Shown in pieces: positions 53,623 to 64,000 of a stretch of DNA of 64,000 nucleotides; position 1 is the first letter of the stretch; each line of letters opens with the position of its first letter. The notes under the pieces were generated by a model. That model did not search any database, was not told where the DNA came from, and saw only the letters and a list, made by a program, of their open reading frames with translations. The position numbers were made by a program, and so were the translations under genes. The DNA is taken from NCBI GenBank assembly GCA_018388625.1, contig CP074402.1:5828001-5892000 (forward strand), written 5' to 3'. Source of the stretch: Nocardiopsis eucommiae. Its GTDB lineage: Bacteria; Actinomycetota; Actinomycetes; Streptosporangiales; Streptosporangiaceae.

Positions 53623-55775
53623 CTAGCTCTCGCCGCCGTGCTCGATCTCCTCGAGCAGCTTGCCGCCGAGCTCGGTCTCGATGAGCGCGGCACCACCACC
53701 TGGGGAAACCGAGGCACCGGCGGAACCTCCCGTGTTCCCCTGGGGCTTCGGGGCGGGACCGGCGGGCGCCGGACGGCTCGGCTCGGGCGCCCGCTCCGGA
53801 GCACGCTGGGCGGGGCGGCCGAAGCCGCCGTCGTCCGGCGGCGGGGCCGAGGCACCGTCCTCGTAGGGGTCGGGCGGCGGCTCCTGGAGACCGGTGACGA
53901 TACGGTCCGGCGGCGGTCCAGCCGCCACGTCGGGTCGCGGGGCCTCCGGTGCGGGGGCCGGTTCGGGCCGGGAGACCGGGGGCGGCGCGTCCCAACCGGG
54001 GGCTCGCCCTCCGCCTTCGGGGAGGGCGCCGGGGCCGGTGCGGGTTCGGCCCGACGCTGGGGGAGGCCTGCGCCGCCCCACCACTGGCGGGGGCCACCCG
54101 GACCTCGATCCCGAGGACCTGCTGAATGGCACCGGCCACCACCTGGTCGCTGCCGCTGTTGCTGAACCCCTTGGCCTCGTTGGGCTTGTTGAAGCGCAGC
54201 AGCACGCTGTTGCCCTCGACCCCGACCGGCTGGACGTCGCCGCCGGCCAGCACCATCCAGGTGAACCGGCGGCGACCCTTGACCGCCTCCAGGATCTGGG
54301 GCCAGGCGCCCTGGACCCGGCCCAGGTCGAGCCCGCCGCCACCGGCGGGGGCCTGACGCTGCGGGGCCGGTTGGGGGCGCCGCGCGGCGGGGCGTCCCAG
54401 CCAGCGGGCTCGCCGGTCGCGGCCCGGGAGGTCCGGGGGCCTGCGGCGCCGGGCTCGGAGCGGGTTCGGGAGCACTGGCGCGCGCGGGTGCCTCGGGAGC
54501 GGGTTCGGGTGCGGCCTGCGGCGCGGGGGCCGGAGCTGCCTGCGGCACTGGCGCTGGCGTGGGTGCGGGCGCGGGTGCCACCGGCGCGGGAGCGGCCGGG
54601 GCCACCGCACCGGAGGCCAGCCGACGCTCCATCTGCTCCACACGGGCCAGCAGCGCCGTGCCCTGGTCACCGTCGGTGGCGGGCAGCAGGATGCGGGAGC
54701 ACATGAGCTCCAGCAGCAGCCGAGGCGCGGTCGCGCCGCGCATCTCGGTCAGCCCCTGGTTGAGGATCTCGGCGGACCGGGACAGCGTGGCCGGGCCCAA
54801 CCTGGCGGCCTGGTCCTTCATCTGCTCCACGGACTCCGGCGAGACGTTCACCAGGCCCTTGTCCAGGGCGTCCGGCACGGCCGCCAGGACCACGAGGTCA
54901 CGGAAGCGCTCCAGCAGGTCCGTGGTGAAACGACGCGGGTCGTGCCCGCCCTCCACGACCCGGTCCACCAGACCGAACGCGGCGGCCCCGTCGCGGGCGC
55001 CCAGGGCGTCGACCATCTCCCCGAGCAGGCTGGAGTCCGTGTAGCCGAGCAGGGAGACGGCGCCCTCACGGGTGATGCCGCCCTCGTCCGAACCGGCGAT
55101 GAGCTGGTCCAGGACCGAGAGGGTGTCACGGGCCGAACCGGCGCCCGCGCGCACGACCAGCGGCAGCGCGGACGGGTCGTAGGCGACCTCCTCCTGCTTG
55201 AGGAGGTCCTCCATGAGCTCCCTGAGAGTGCTCGGCGGGATGAGCCGGAAGGGGTAGTGGTGGGTCCGCGAGCGGATCGTGCCGATGACCTTCTCGGGTT
55301 CGGTCGTGGCGAACACGAACTTCAGGTGCGGCGGGGGTTCCTCCACCAGCTTGAGGAGCGCGTTGAAACCCTCGCGGGTCACCATGTGCGCCTCGTCGAT
55401 GATGTAGATCTTGTAGCGCGAGTTGACCGGCGAGAAGAACGCGCGTTCCCGCAGGTCGCGGGCGTCGTCGACACCACCGTGGGAGGCGGCGTCGATCTCG
55501 ATCACGTCGATGCTGCCGCCGCCGTCGGGAGCGAGCGCCACGCAGGAGTCGCAGGTGCCGCACGGGTCGGGGGTCGGACCCTGCTCACAGTTGAGGGAGC
55601 GGGCCAGGATGCGCGCGCTGGTGGTCTTGCCGCAGCCGCGCGGGCCGCTGAAGAGATAGGCGTGGTTGATACGTCCGCTGCGCAACGCCTGGCGCAGCGG
55701 GTCGGTCACGTGTTCCTGACCGCGCACCTCACCGAACGTCGCGGGACGGTACTTGCGGTACAGCGCGATGCTCAC
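53623..55775 (-). CDS. dnaX: DNA polymerase III subunit gamma/tau (about four apparent frameshifts)
   Basis: The clamp-loader ATPase. It starts VSIALYRKYRPATFGEVRGQEHV (GTG 55775), with P-loop SGPRGCGKTT, zinc cysteines at about 63, 72, 75 and 78, the Walker B region YIIDEAHMVTREGFNALLKLVEEPPPH and the sensor-1 segment TTEPEKVIGTIRSRTHHYPFR. Domain III ends near residue 370; a long Ala/Pro linker follows, then a tau domain (LGRVQGAWPQILEAVKGRRRFTWMVLAGGD) and an acidic C-terminus ending LLEEIEHGGES. Slips near 54430, 54378, 54062 and 54000, all in the G/C-rich linkers, need repair. The linkers contain two GWDAPP units. About 718 residues. Confidence 0.95.
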
Positions 55776-55899
55776 GGTGTGATCACTCCCCTGTGTCCCT
55801 GCCTCGGTCCCATTCAACCCGCTGGCGGAGACAACTCGCACCTGGTCGGGGAAACCGGGAAGGGGGCGGCGCTGGGGCGAGGTACCCCCGGAAACAAGA

Positions 55900-55989
55900 A
55901 AGGACCCCCGCGCACCCGCCAGAGCCCACTTATCCTTGCTGCCTTCCGGCCCTGGGGAGGTTCGTAGGGTGACGCCGCACGAGGGGTCT
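55900..55989 (-). ncRNA. ffs: signal recognition particle RNA (4.5S type)
   Basis: On the minus strand the conserved apical domain CAGGGCCGGAAGGCAGCAAGG appears in context (CCCC before it, ATAAGT after it). The distal arms GACCCC...GGGGTC close the hairpin. A promoter TTGCGG (56023-56018), 16 bp, TACACT (56001-55996) places the 5' end near 55989; the 3' end is followed by TTTCTTGTTTCC. The position between dnaX and tRNA-Ser is standard for actinobacteria. Confidence 0.92.
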
Positions 55990-56098
55990 GCCCCGAGTGT
56001 ATCCGAACCCGGGACCCCCGCAACCCGCGCCGGGCCCCTCCTCCGGGCGGCCTGAAAGCCGTTCGAAGCAGTGTCGCGAAGCCTGTAGAGTTGTCCAC

Positions 56099-56186
56099 GG
56101 AGGATTCGCCTAGTGGCCTAGGGCGCACGCTTGGAAAGCGTGTTGAGGGCAACCTCTCAGGGGTTCGAATCCCCTATCCTCCGCCA
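56099..56186 (+). tRNA. tRNA-Ser (anticodon GGA)
   Basis: Acceptor GGAGGAT pairs with ATCCTCC, discriminator G, and CCA is encoded (56184-56186). The anticodon stem ACGCT/AGCGT holds loop TTGGAAA, anticodon GGA. A long variable arm (TGAGGGCAACCTCTCA) confirms a class II serine tRNA. Confidence 0.97.
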
Positions 56187-56196
56187 CAGGAGCGAG

Positions 56197-56224
56197 GGCC
56201 CCGACCGGGAGACCGGTCGGGGCC
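56197..56224 (+). terminator. terminator of tRNA-Ser
   Basis: GGCCCCGACCGG (56197-56208) pairs with CCGGTCGGGGCC (56213-56224) over a GAGA loop, followed by TTCGTCGTTT. Confidence 0.85.
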
Positions 56225-56248
56225 TTCGTCGTTTCCACGCTCCCCGGC

Positions 56249-56550
56249 TCAGCCCACACGCCGGGCGACGACCCTCGACGCGGGCAGACGCCCCGCCTTC
56301 GAGGTACCCGTCATCCGGTCGCCGTCGACGGTCAGCGCGAAGACGAGATCGAGCCGCAGGGGCCGGGTGACCGCCTGCCGCCACGTGAGCAGGTCACCTT
56401 CCAGAGTGAGGCCGACCAGCTCGCCCGGCTCCTCCCCCTCGTTCCAGGCGACCCCGCTGAGCTCCCTCCCCTTTCGGTGAGGCGCATCCTCGGGCTGATC
56501 CGCCCGATCGGCGTGCTGATGGTCAGGTCCCAGGTTCCGGCAACCGACAC
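56249..56550 (-). CDS. small lipocalin-like / DUF protein recovered by frameshift repair
   Basis: A GTG at 56550, behind GGAAGGAAGAACA, opens MSVAGTWDLTISTPIGRISP. At about 56475 a GGG run must be GGGG; the frame then continues GELSGVAWNEGEEPGELVGL and EGDLLTWRQAVTRPLRLDLVF to ...PASRVVARRVG and the stop at 56249. The 100-residue product resembles small beta-barrel proteins that begin GTWDLTI.TPIG. Function unknown. It lies directly after the DJ-1/PfpI gene and is probably co-transcribed. Confidence 0.6.
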
Positions 56551-56590
56551 TGTTCTTCCTTCCGGTGGTGATGGGTGGTGCGCGGGCCGG

Positions 56591-57252
56591 TCAGGACACG
56601 GGGACGGGCCCTCGGCCCGCCAGACCACGCCGCGTCGTTCGTGGGCGAAGAGCCTCTCCACCGCGTGGGCGATCCGGGGCCCCAGCTCGCGTTCGAGGAG
56701 GTGGATGCCCAGGTCCAGCCCCGAGGTGACCCCGGCGGCGGTGACCAGGTCCCCGTCGTCCACGACCCTGGCGTCCACCGCCGTGGTGCCGGTGGCGTCC
56801 AACAGGTCCAGGCCCAGGTGGTGGGTGGTGGCCGCGCGGCCCTCGGTCAGCCCGGCCATGGCCAGCAGCAGGGAGCCACCGCACACGGCCGTCACGAGCG
56901 TGTCCTCCCGTGCCACGGCGGCACCGAGCAGCACCGGGAGTTCGGTGGTGAGGGCGTTTCCGAGGAGTACCGGAATCGAGTCCGGGTCGGGCTCGTCGTC
57001 CACCGTGTCCGGGTCGGGAACGCTCCCCACCGCTCCCGGCACCACGATCACGTCGGCGCGCCCGGGGTCCAGGCGCGCGGTGGCCCGGAGCGACACTCCG
57101 TTCCCGCTCGGTACCTCCCGAGCGCCCTCGGCGGAGACCAGTTCCACCGTCAGCGCGCCGCCGCTGGCGGCCCCGCCCGCGTACAGGACCTCGAACGGCG
57201 CGATCACGTCCAGCGGGTCGAACCCGTCGAACAGCACGACCTGGGCCAGCAT
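56591..57252 (-). CDS. DJ-1/PfpI family protein (one apparent frameshift near the end)
   Basis: A glutaminase-like fold with the nucleophile elbow TAVCGGSLLLAMAGL (Cys about 120), an N-terminal VVLFDGFDPLDVIAPFEVL and TTHHLGLDLL. Such proteins include chaperones, glyoxalases and AraC-type sensor domains. As written, the frame runs into the next gene; adding one C in the TCCCCGT run at about 56603 gives ...WRAEGPSPVS and stop at 56591. About 220 residues. Divergent from a GlxA-type AraC regulator that has the same domain. Confidence 0.85.
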
Positions 57253-57381
57253 CGTCCTCCCCTCGTGTGGTCGGGCCTCCCCTTTCGGAGGCCGTCGGCA
57301 CGAAGCTACGGAAGGCCGGGGCGCGGTGACAGTGGCTGGACGGACACCTTCCAACGGATTCCAGCCAGTAGGCTCCCTGGC

Positions 57382-58332
57382 ATGCACACCGTGGTGGTCA
57401 CCGCCTTCGACGGAGTGATCGGCTTCGACCTGGCCACGCCCGTCGAGGTGTTCTCGCGCACCCGTCTGCCCGGAGGCGGGCCCGCCTACCGGGTCCTGGT
57501 CTGCGCGCCCGAGCCGGAGGTCGGCGCCGGTCCCTTCCGCCTGCGCGCGGACCGGGGCCTGGAGGCGCTGGCCGAGGCGGACACCGTGGTCGTGCCCGGA
57601 ACGGAGGACCCCCTCGCGGCCCCGTCGCCCGCCCTGCTGGACGCCCTGCGCGCCGCCGCCGCGAACGGGACCAGGATCGCCTCCATCTGCACGGGAGCCT
57701 TCGTACTGGCCTCCACCGGTCTGCTGGACGGGCTGCGGGCCACCACGCACTGGCGCGGCGCGGACGCCCTGGCCGAGCGCCATCCGGAGGTGACCGTCGA
57801 CCCCGGCGTCCTCTACGTGGACAACGGGCAGTTCCTCACCTCGGCCGGGGCGGCGGCGGGGCTGGACCTGTGTCTGCACATGGTCCGCTCCGACCACGGG
57901 TCGGCGGTGGCGGCGGACACGGCACGGCTCTCGGTGACGCCCTTGGAACGCGAGGGCGGCCAGGCGCAGTTCGTCGTCCACGAGACCCCGCCCGTCCCGG
58001 ACGGCACCGCCTGGGAGCCGCTGCTGCGGTGGTTGGAGGAGAACTCGGGGCGCGATCTCACCCTGGCGGACGTCGCCGCGCACGCCGGGGTGAGCACCCG
58101 GACCCTGAGCCGCCGGTTCCGTGAGCAGACCGGGACCACGCCGCTGCGGTGGCTGTACCGGGCCCGGGTGCGTCGGGCCCAGTTCCTGTTGGAGTCCACC
58201 CGCCACTCGGTGGACCGGATCGCCGCCCAGACGGGGTTCGGCTCCCCCACCGCGTTCCGCGAGCGGTTCCGCGCGGTGGTGGGCACGAGCCCCCAGGCCT
58301 ACCGGAGGGCCTTCCAGAGCCGGGACGGTTGA
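57382..58332 (+). CDS. GlxA-type transcriptional regulator (DJ-1/PfpI plus AraC domains)
   Basis: A 316-residue protein. Residues 1-180 form a DJ-1/PfpI domain with SICTGAFVLASTGLLDGLRATTHW; residues 210-310 form a double AraC helix-turn-helix (LTLADVAAHAGVSTRTLSRRFREQTG and VDRIAAQTGFGSPTAFRERF). It is divergent from the DJ-1/PfpI gene 129 bp away, so that gene is the likely target. Confidence 0.95.
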   Translation: MHTVVVTAFDGVIGFDLATPVEVFSRTRLPGGGPAYRVLVCAPEPEVGAGPFRLRADRGLEALAEADTVVVPGTEDPLAAPSPALLDALRAAAANGTRIASICTGAFVLASTGLLDGLRATTHWRGADALAERHPEVTVDPGVLYVDNGQFLTSAGAAAGLDLCLHMVRSDHGSAVAADTARLSVTPLEREGGQAQFVVHETPPVPDGTAWEPLLRWLEENSGRDLTLADVAAHAGVSTRTLSRRFREQTGTTPLRWLYRARVRRAQFLLESTRHSVDRIAAQTGFGSPTAFRERFRAVVGTSPQAYRRAFQSRDG

Positions 58333-58380
58333 CTCGGCGCCATGTCGACAGGGCGATGCGTCGACGAGTCGACGGATCGG

Positions 58381-60119
58381 CTAGGGCCGGGGGATGTTGC
58401 GCAGGTTGGAGCGGGCGAGGTCGATCATCGACCCCACCCCGCCGCGCAGGACCGTGCGGCCCGCCGAGAGGGCGAAGCCGGTGACCTGGTCGGCGGTGAT
58501 CCGGGAGGGCATCGACAGCGCGTTGGGGTCGGTGACCACGTCCACCAGCACGGGCACGTGGGCGGCCAGCGCGTCCCGCAGGGCGTCGTGGACGTCCCGG
58601 GGTCCTCGACCCGGATCGCCCGCATACCGATGGCCTCCGCGATCCGCGAGTAGTCGACGGGCGCGTGGTCGGTCTCGAAGGCGGGCATCCCGTCCACCAT
58701 CATCTCCAGCCGGACCATGCCGAGCGAGGAGTTGTTGAACACCACCGTCGTGATCGGGAGGTCGTGCTGGTGGACGGTGATGAGCTCGCCGAGGAGCATG
58801 CTCAGGCCGCCGTCCCCGGACAGTGACACCACCTTGCGGTCGGGCGCGGCGTAGGCGGCGCCGACGGCGTGCGGCAGGGCGTTGGCCATGGTGCCGTGGG
58901 TGAAGGAGCCGATCACCCTGCGGCGGCCGTTCGGGGTGAGGTACCGGGCGGCCCACACGTTGTTCATGCCGGTGTCGACGGTGAAGACGGTGTCGTCCGG
59001 GGCCAGGGCGTCGAGGACGCTCGCCACGTACTCGGGGTGGATCGGGGTGTGGTGCTCGATGTTCTTCGTGTAGGCGTCCACGACCTTGGTCAGGGCGCGC
59101 TCGTGGCGACGGAGGACGTCCCTGAGGAAGGTGTCGTCCTCCTTGGACCGGACCGAGGGGCGCACCGCCCGCAGGGTCGCCGCGACGTCCCCCTGCACGC
59201 CGAGTCGGAGCGGGACACGGCGGCCGAGCCTGCGCGGGTCGTGGTCCACCTGGACCACGTTGTCCTTGGGCAGGAAGTCGTCGTAGGGGAAGTCGCACCC
59301 GAGCAGCACCGTGAGGTCGGCTTCCTGGAGGGCGTCGTAGCAGGCCCCGTAGCCGAGGAGGCCGATCATGCCGACGTCGTACGGGTTGTCGTACTGGATC
59401 CACTCCTTGCCGCGCAGTGTGTGGCCCACCGGCGCGTTGACCCGCCGGGCGAGCGCCATGACCTCCTCGTGGGCGTCGCGTACCCCGGCGCCGCAGAACA
59501 GGGCGACCGTGTCCGCCTCGTTGATCCGCCGGGCCAGTTCGCGGACGTCGTCCTCACTGGGCCAGGCGGTGGCCCGTCCGGCGGCGACGGGGCTGGTGTC
59601 GGCGGGGCCCGTCGCCCTGCGTCCGGCGATGTCGCCGGGCAGGACGAGCACGGCCACGCCGGGGGTGCCCAGGGCGTGCTGGACGGCGATCCGGGCCAGC
59701 CGGGGCATCTGGTCCGGGTGGGAGACCAGTTCGCGGAACTCGGTGACGTCACCGAAGAGCCGCTCGGGGTGGGTCTCCTGGAAGAAGCCGGTGCCGATCT
59801 GGCGCGAGGGGATGTGGGAGGCCAGCGCGAGCACGGGGGCTCCGCTGCGCTGGGCGTCGTAGAGGCCCTGCACGAGGTGGGTGTTGCCGGGGCCGCAGGA
59901 CCCCGCGCAGACGGCCAGCTTCCCGTCGATCTGGGCCTGGGCCGCCGCCGCGAACGCCGCCGCCTCCTCGTTGCGGACATGCACCCACTCGATGCCGTCG
60001 GTGGTGTGGACGGCGTCCACCACCGGGTTGAGGCTGTCGCCCACGACGCCGTAGATGCGGGTCACCCCCGCCGCGACCAGGGTGCGGACCAGCTGTTCGG
60101 CGACGGTGTTCCTGCTCAA
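58381..60119 (-). CDS. TPP-dependent pyruvate oxidase/dehydrogenase, PoxB-like (one apparent frameshift)
   Basis: A thiamine diphosphate enzyme of about 579 residues: VAEQLVRTLVAAGVTRIYGVVGDSLNPVVDAV, the catalytic Glu in VRNEEAAAFAAAA, GSCGPGNTHLVQGLYDA, FFQETHP, and the TPP/Mg motif GDGGLSMLLGELITVHQHDLPITTVVFNN. This is the PoxB pattern (pyruvate to acetate plus CO2, electrons to quinone). Near 58602 one base is missing; the frame then resumes PRDVHDALRDALAAHVPVLVDVVTD to the stop. I prefer TTG 60119, since GGGAGGG lies 4 bp upstream. The C-terminal membrane-binding helix of E. coli PoxB is not evident. Confidence 0.88.
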
Positions 60120-60337
60120 GGGACCCTCCCGGGGCACGGCGCGACCGGGGGCCGGACGTGTCGCCCCCGGCCCACGCTAGGAGCGCCCCGGCCGGAAGTG
60201 CCGGACCGCCACGCTCGTGGTCGCGGCCATGCCGAATCCGGACCGGTTCGAGGGGTTGACCCGAAGCCGGGTGGTGAACAAGGTGAATAGTCGCTTTGTT
60301 GAGTATTGTTCGCTGACACCCAGGAAAGGTGCGGGAC

Positions 60338-61113
60338 ATGAGGTTGGACGGGAATCTGCGGTACGTCGCCCTCGGGGACAGCCAGACCGAGGGGATCGGG
60401 GACGGCGACGAGGAGTCCGGGTACCGGGGGTGGGCGGACCGGTTCGCCGAGCACCTGGCCGCGACCGGGGCGCGGGTGGACTACGCCAACCTCGCGGTGC
60501 GCGGCCGTCTGGCCCGGCAGGTGCACGAGGGCCAGCTGAAGGACGCCCTGGAGCTGCGTCCGGACGTGGCGACGGTCTTCGCCGGGGTCAACGACCTCAT
60601 CCGGCCCGGGTACGACGCGGACGAGGTGGTGGGCCACCTGGAGACGATGTTCGCGGAGCTCACCGGGGTCGGCGCGCGGGTGGCCACGCTGACCTTCCCG
60701 GACATCGCCCGCATCGCCCCGCTGGCCCGACCCCTGGTGCCGCGGGTGCTGGACTTCAACGAGCGGGTCCGGGAGGCTGCTGGTCGGCACGGGGTCGCGG
60801 TGGCGGACACCGCCGCGTACGAGGTGGCCACGGACCGCCGCCTGTGGGGGGTCGACCGGCTGCACTGCTCCCCGAGGGGCACCGGAGGATCGCCGGGGCG
60901 GTGGCGCACGCGCTCGGCATCCCGGGGAGCGACGAGAGCTGGGCCGACCCGCTGCCGGAGCGTTCGGTTCCCGGCGTGTTCCGCTCGGCCGCGTCGGAGG
61001 TGCGGTGGCTGGGGTCGTTCCTCGGCCCGTGGGTCGTGCGTCGGCTGCGGGGGCGCTCCTCCGGGGACGGCCGCACCGCAAAGCGCCCGGTCCCCCTGCC
61101 CGTGGTGGTCTGA
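60338..61113 (+). CDS. SGNH/GDSL-family hydrolase (one apparent frameshift)
   Basis: A cytoplasmic-looking esterase-like protein of about 258 residues without a signal peptide. Block I is YVALGDSQTEG (nucleophile Ser15), block II the Gly in NLAVRGR, block III GVNDL, and block V VDRLHCSPRGH. A slip near 60882 (CCCC) separates the block V His from HRRIAGAVAHALGIP. It would hydrolyse an ester, acyl or carbohydrate acetyl bond; the substrate is unknown. Divergent from the PoxB-like gene. Confidence 0.88.
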
Positions 61114-61154
61114 GCCCCGGGCGGCGGTGGCCCGGGGTGCCTCGCGCTTCTTTG

Positions 61155-61172
61155 TGCAACTTGTTGCATAAT
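61155..61172 (+). promoter_or_regulatory. FadH-like gene promoter with palindromic operator
   Basis: TGCAAC-TT-GTTGCA (61155-61168) has 6-bp perfect arms and runs into the -10 box CATAAT (61167-61172). The -35 is weak. Binding would block the promoter; the PadR regulator encoded downstream is the natural candidate. Confidence 0.6.
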
Positions 61173-61174
61173 AA

Positions 61175-63236
<2,062 letters not shown>

Positions 63237-63257
63237 CCCCCTACCTAGAATGCGCTC

Positions 63258-63818
63258 ATGTCCCTGCCCCACGCGATCCTGACCGCCCTGCTGGAGAAAC
63301 CCTCCTCCGGACTGGAACTCACCCGGCGCTTCGACCGCTCCATCGGGTACTTCTGGTCCGCCACCCACCAGCAGATCTACCGGGAGCTGGGCAAGCTGGA
63401 GAAGGCGGGGTTCATCCGGGCGCTGCCGACGGACTCGCCCACCCGGGGCCAGCGCAAGGAGTACGAGGTGCTGGTCCCGGGCCGGGAGGAGCTGGGGCGC
63501 TGGGTCGGCGAGCAGGAGGAGCCGCGCGCCCTCCGCGACCCGCTGATGCTGCGCCTGCGCGCGGCGGGGGTCGTGGGGGTCGGCGCCGACCTGGTCGAGG
63601 AGCTGCGCCGCCACCGTGCGCTGCACGCCGCCCGTCTGGCGGAGTACCGGGAGTTCCAGCGGCGCGACGCCGCGCGCGGGCACGGGACCGAACGGGACCG
63701 GGTCCAGGGGCTGGTGCTCCGGGGCGGCATCGACCTGGAGCTCTTCTGGGTGACCTGGCTGGACGGGGCCATCGCGGACCTGACCGGCCCCGGCCCGGAG
63801 GGCGATTCGGTCCCCTAG
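63258..63818 (+). CDS. PadR-family regulator
   Basis: A 186-residue regulator. The N-terminal PadR winged helix has MSLPHAILTALLEKPSSGLELTRRFDRSIGYFWSATHQQIYRELGKLEKAGFIRA, followed by wing RGQRKEYEVLVPGREELGRWV and a Vir-C-like helical domain (VEELRRHRALHAARLAEYREF). It shares an operon with the FadH-like gene and probably binds the palindrome in its promoter, giving self-regulation. Confidence 0.94.
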   Translation: MSLPHAILTALLEKPSSGLELTRRFDRSIGYFWSATHQQIYRELGKLEKAGFIRALPTDSPTRGQRKEYEVLVPGREELGRWVGEQEEPRALRDPLMLRLRAAGVVGVGADLVEELRRHRALHAARLAEYREFQRRDAARGHGTERDRVQGLVLRGGIDLELFWVTWLDGAIADLTGPGPEGDSVP

Positions 63819-63885
63819 GCGAGCGCGCGCACGAAGCGCCGGGCGCACGAGCCGTCCGGTGTGCGCGAAGGACGGGCGCACCAAA

Positions 63886-63914
63886 AGCCGCCCCCGGCTG
63901 TGCCGGGGGCGGCT
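63886..63914 (-). terminator. terminator of tRNA-Ser(CGA)
   Basis: A 13-bp perfect stem (63886-63898 with 63902-63914) and TGT loop; on the minus strand a TTTTGG tail follows. It is 6 bp past the tRNA 3' end. Confidence 0.85.
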
Positions 63915-63916
63915 GG

Positions 63917-64000
63917 TGGCGGTGGATGAGGGATTTGAACCCTCGAAGGGTTGCCCCTTACCCGCTTTCGAGGCGGGCGCCATCGGCCACTAGGCGAATC
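63917..64000 (-). tRNA. tRNA-Ser (anticodon CGA), 5' end cut by window
   Basis: Minus strand. The 3' acceptor ATCCACC, discriminator G and encoded CCA are at 63917-63927. The anticodon loop CTCGAAA (stem CGC/GCG and more) gives anticodon CGA, and the variable arm is long (TAAGGGGCAACCCTTCGA). The first 4 bases of the tRNA (expected GGTG) lie beyond base 64000. Confidence 0.95.

Noticed and set aside
53623-55775. Programmed frameshifting in dnaX to make gamma and tau
   Set aside because: The breaks sit in the Pro/Ala linker and near several G/C runs, go in several frames and look like the errors elsewhere in the window; I see no A-rich slippery site with a downstream stem as in E. coli.
56249-57252. 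A natural fusion of DJ-1/PfpI with the small lipocalin-like protein
   Set aside because: The read-through linker is short and Pro/His-rich, the small protein has its own ribosome site and GTG, and one C at about 56603 restores a normal stop. A fusion is less likely, given the error pattern.

Overview
The window is very GC-rich (roughly 70 percent) with GTG and TTG starts, stop/start overlaps of the GTGA/ATGA type and actinobacterial gene sets (MmyB-type and AfsR-type regulators, divergent ureABCFGD order, dnaX-SRP RNA-tRNA-Ser neighbourhood). A Streptomyces-like actinomycete is certain enough; Nocardiopsaceae is my best guess but is not proven by the sequence. A perfect 16-bp parS site, an inverted pair of DnaA boxes and the lysC-asd / recR-ybaB / dnaX genes suggest the chromosome core, probably on the oriC side.

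Layout: 1-0.45 kb tail of an ABC ATPase and a permease remnant; 0.6-5.5 kb urease operon ureABCFGD (minus strand); 6-16.2 kb small regulatory units (Clp-N protein, MarR/DUF5996/isochorismatase, GNAT, TetR/SDR, cold-shock protein, DEAD-box helicase, SDR/MmyB regulator), ending in tRNA-Arg; 16.3-25.2 kb a probable catabolic island (class-III aminotransferase, aldehyde dehydrogenase, FCD-type GntR regulator, two maleate-isomerase-like proteins, DUF3830, D-2-hydroxyacid dehydrogenase, amidase) whose three promoter regions carry the same 14-bp palindrome; 25.4-34.9 kb a DosR-like regulator, an AfsR-like regulator divergent from an imine-reductase-like gene, a two-component system, and a DUF4956/VTC pair followed by parS; 35-38.6 kb a CPH-type copper ATPase behind a CsoR-type operator, a 0.28-kb MITE-like element and a PAP2 phosphatase; 39.2-43.8 kb a GntR regulator and a pyruvate dehydrogenase E1a-E1b-E2 operon; 44-50 kb DUF952, PLDc_N protein, GntR-UTRA, asd, lysC, recR, ybaB; 50-56 kb MerR/Old Yellow Enzyme, a PIMT-like methyltransferase, a TetR unit, dnaX, SRP RNA and tRNA-Ser; 56-64 kb DJ-1/PfpI and GlxA-type AraC genes, a PoxB-like enzyme, an SGNH hydrolase, a FadH-like flavoprotein with PadR regulator, and a truncated tRNA-Ser.

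A dominant feature is about 40 apparent single-base frameshifts in otherwise well-conserved genes, including essential ones (dnaX, lysC). Wherever I compared frames, one G or C added to a short G/C run restores the reading frame. I read these as homopolymer undercalls in the underlying sequence, not biological decay, and give each gene the span from its true start to its true stop. One gene (56249-56550) becomes visible only after such a correction.

Regulatory logic is unusually legible: several regulators sit beside palindromes that overlap recognisable -35/-10 elements (MarR, TetR, FCD-GntR, PadR and the pyruvate dehydrogenase promoter). The best candidate for an undescribed system is the 16.3-25.2 kb island with its shared operator.
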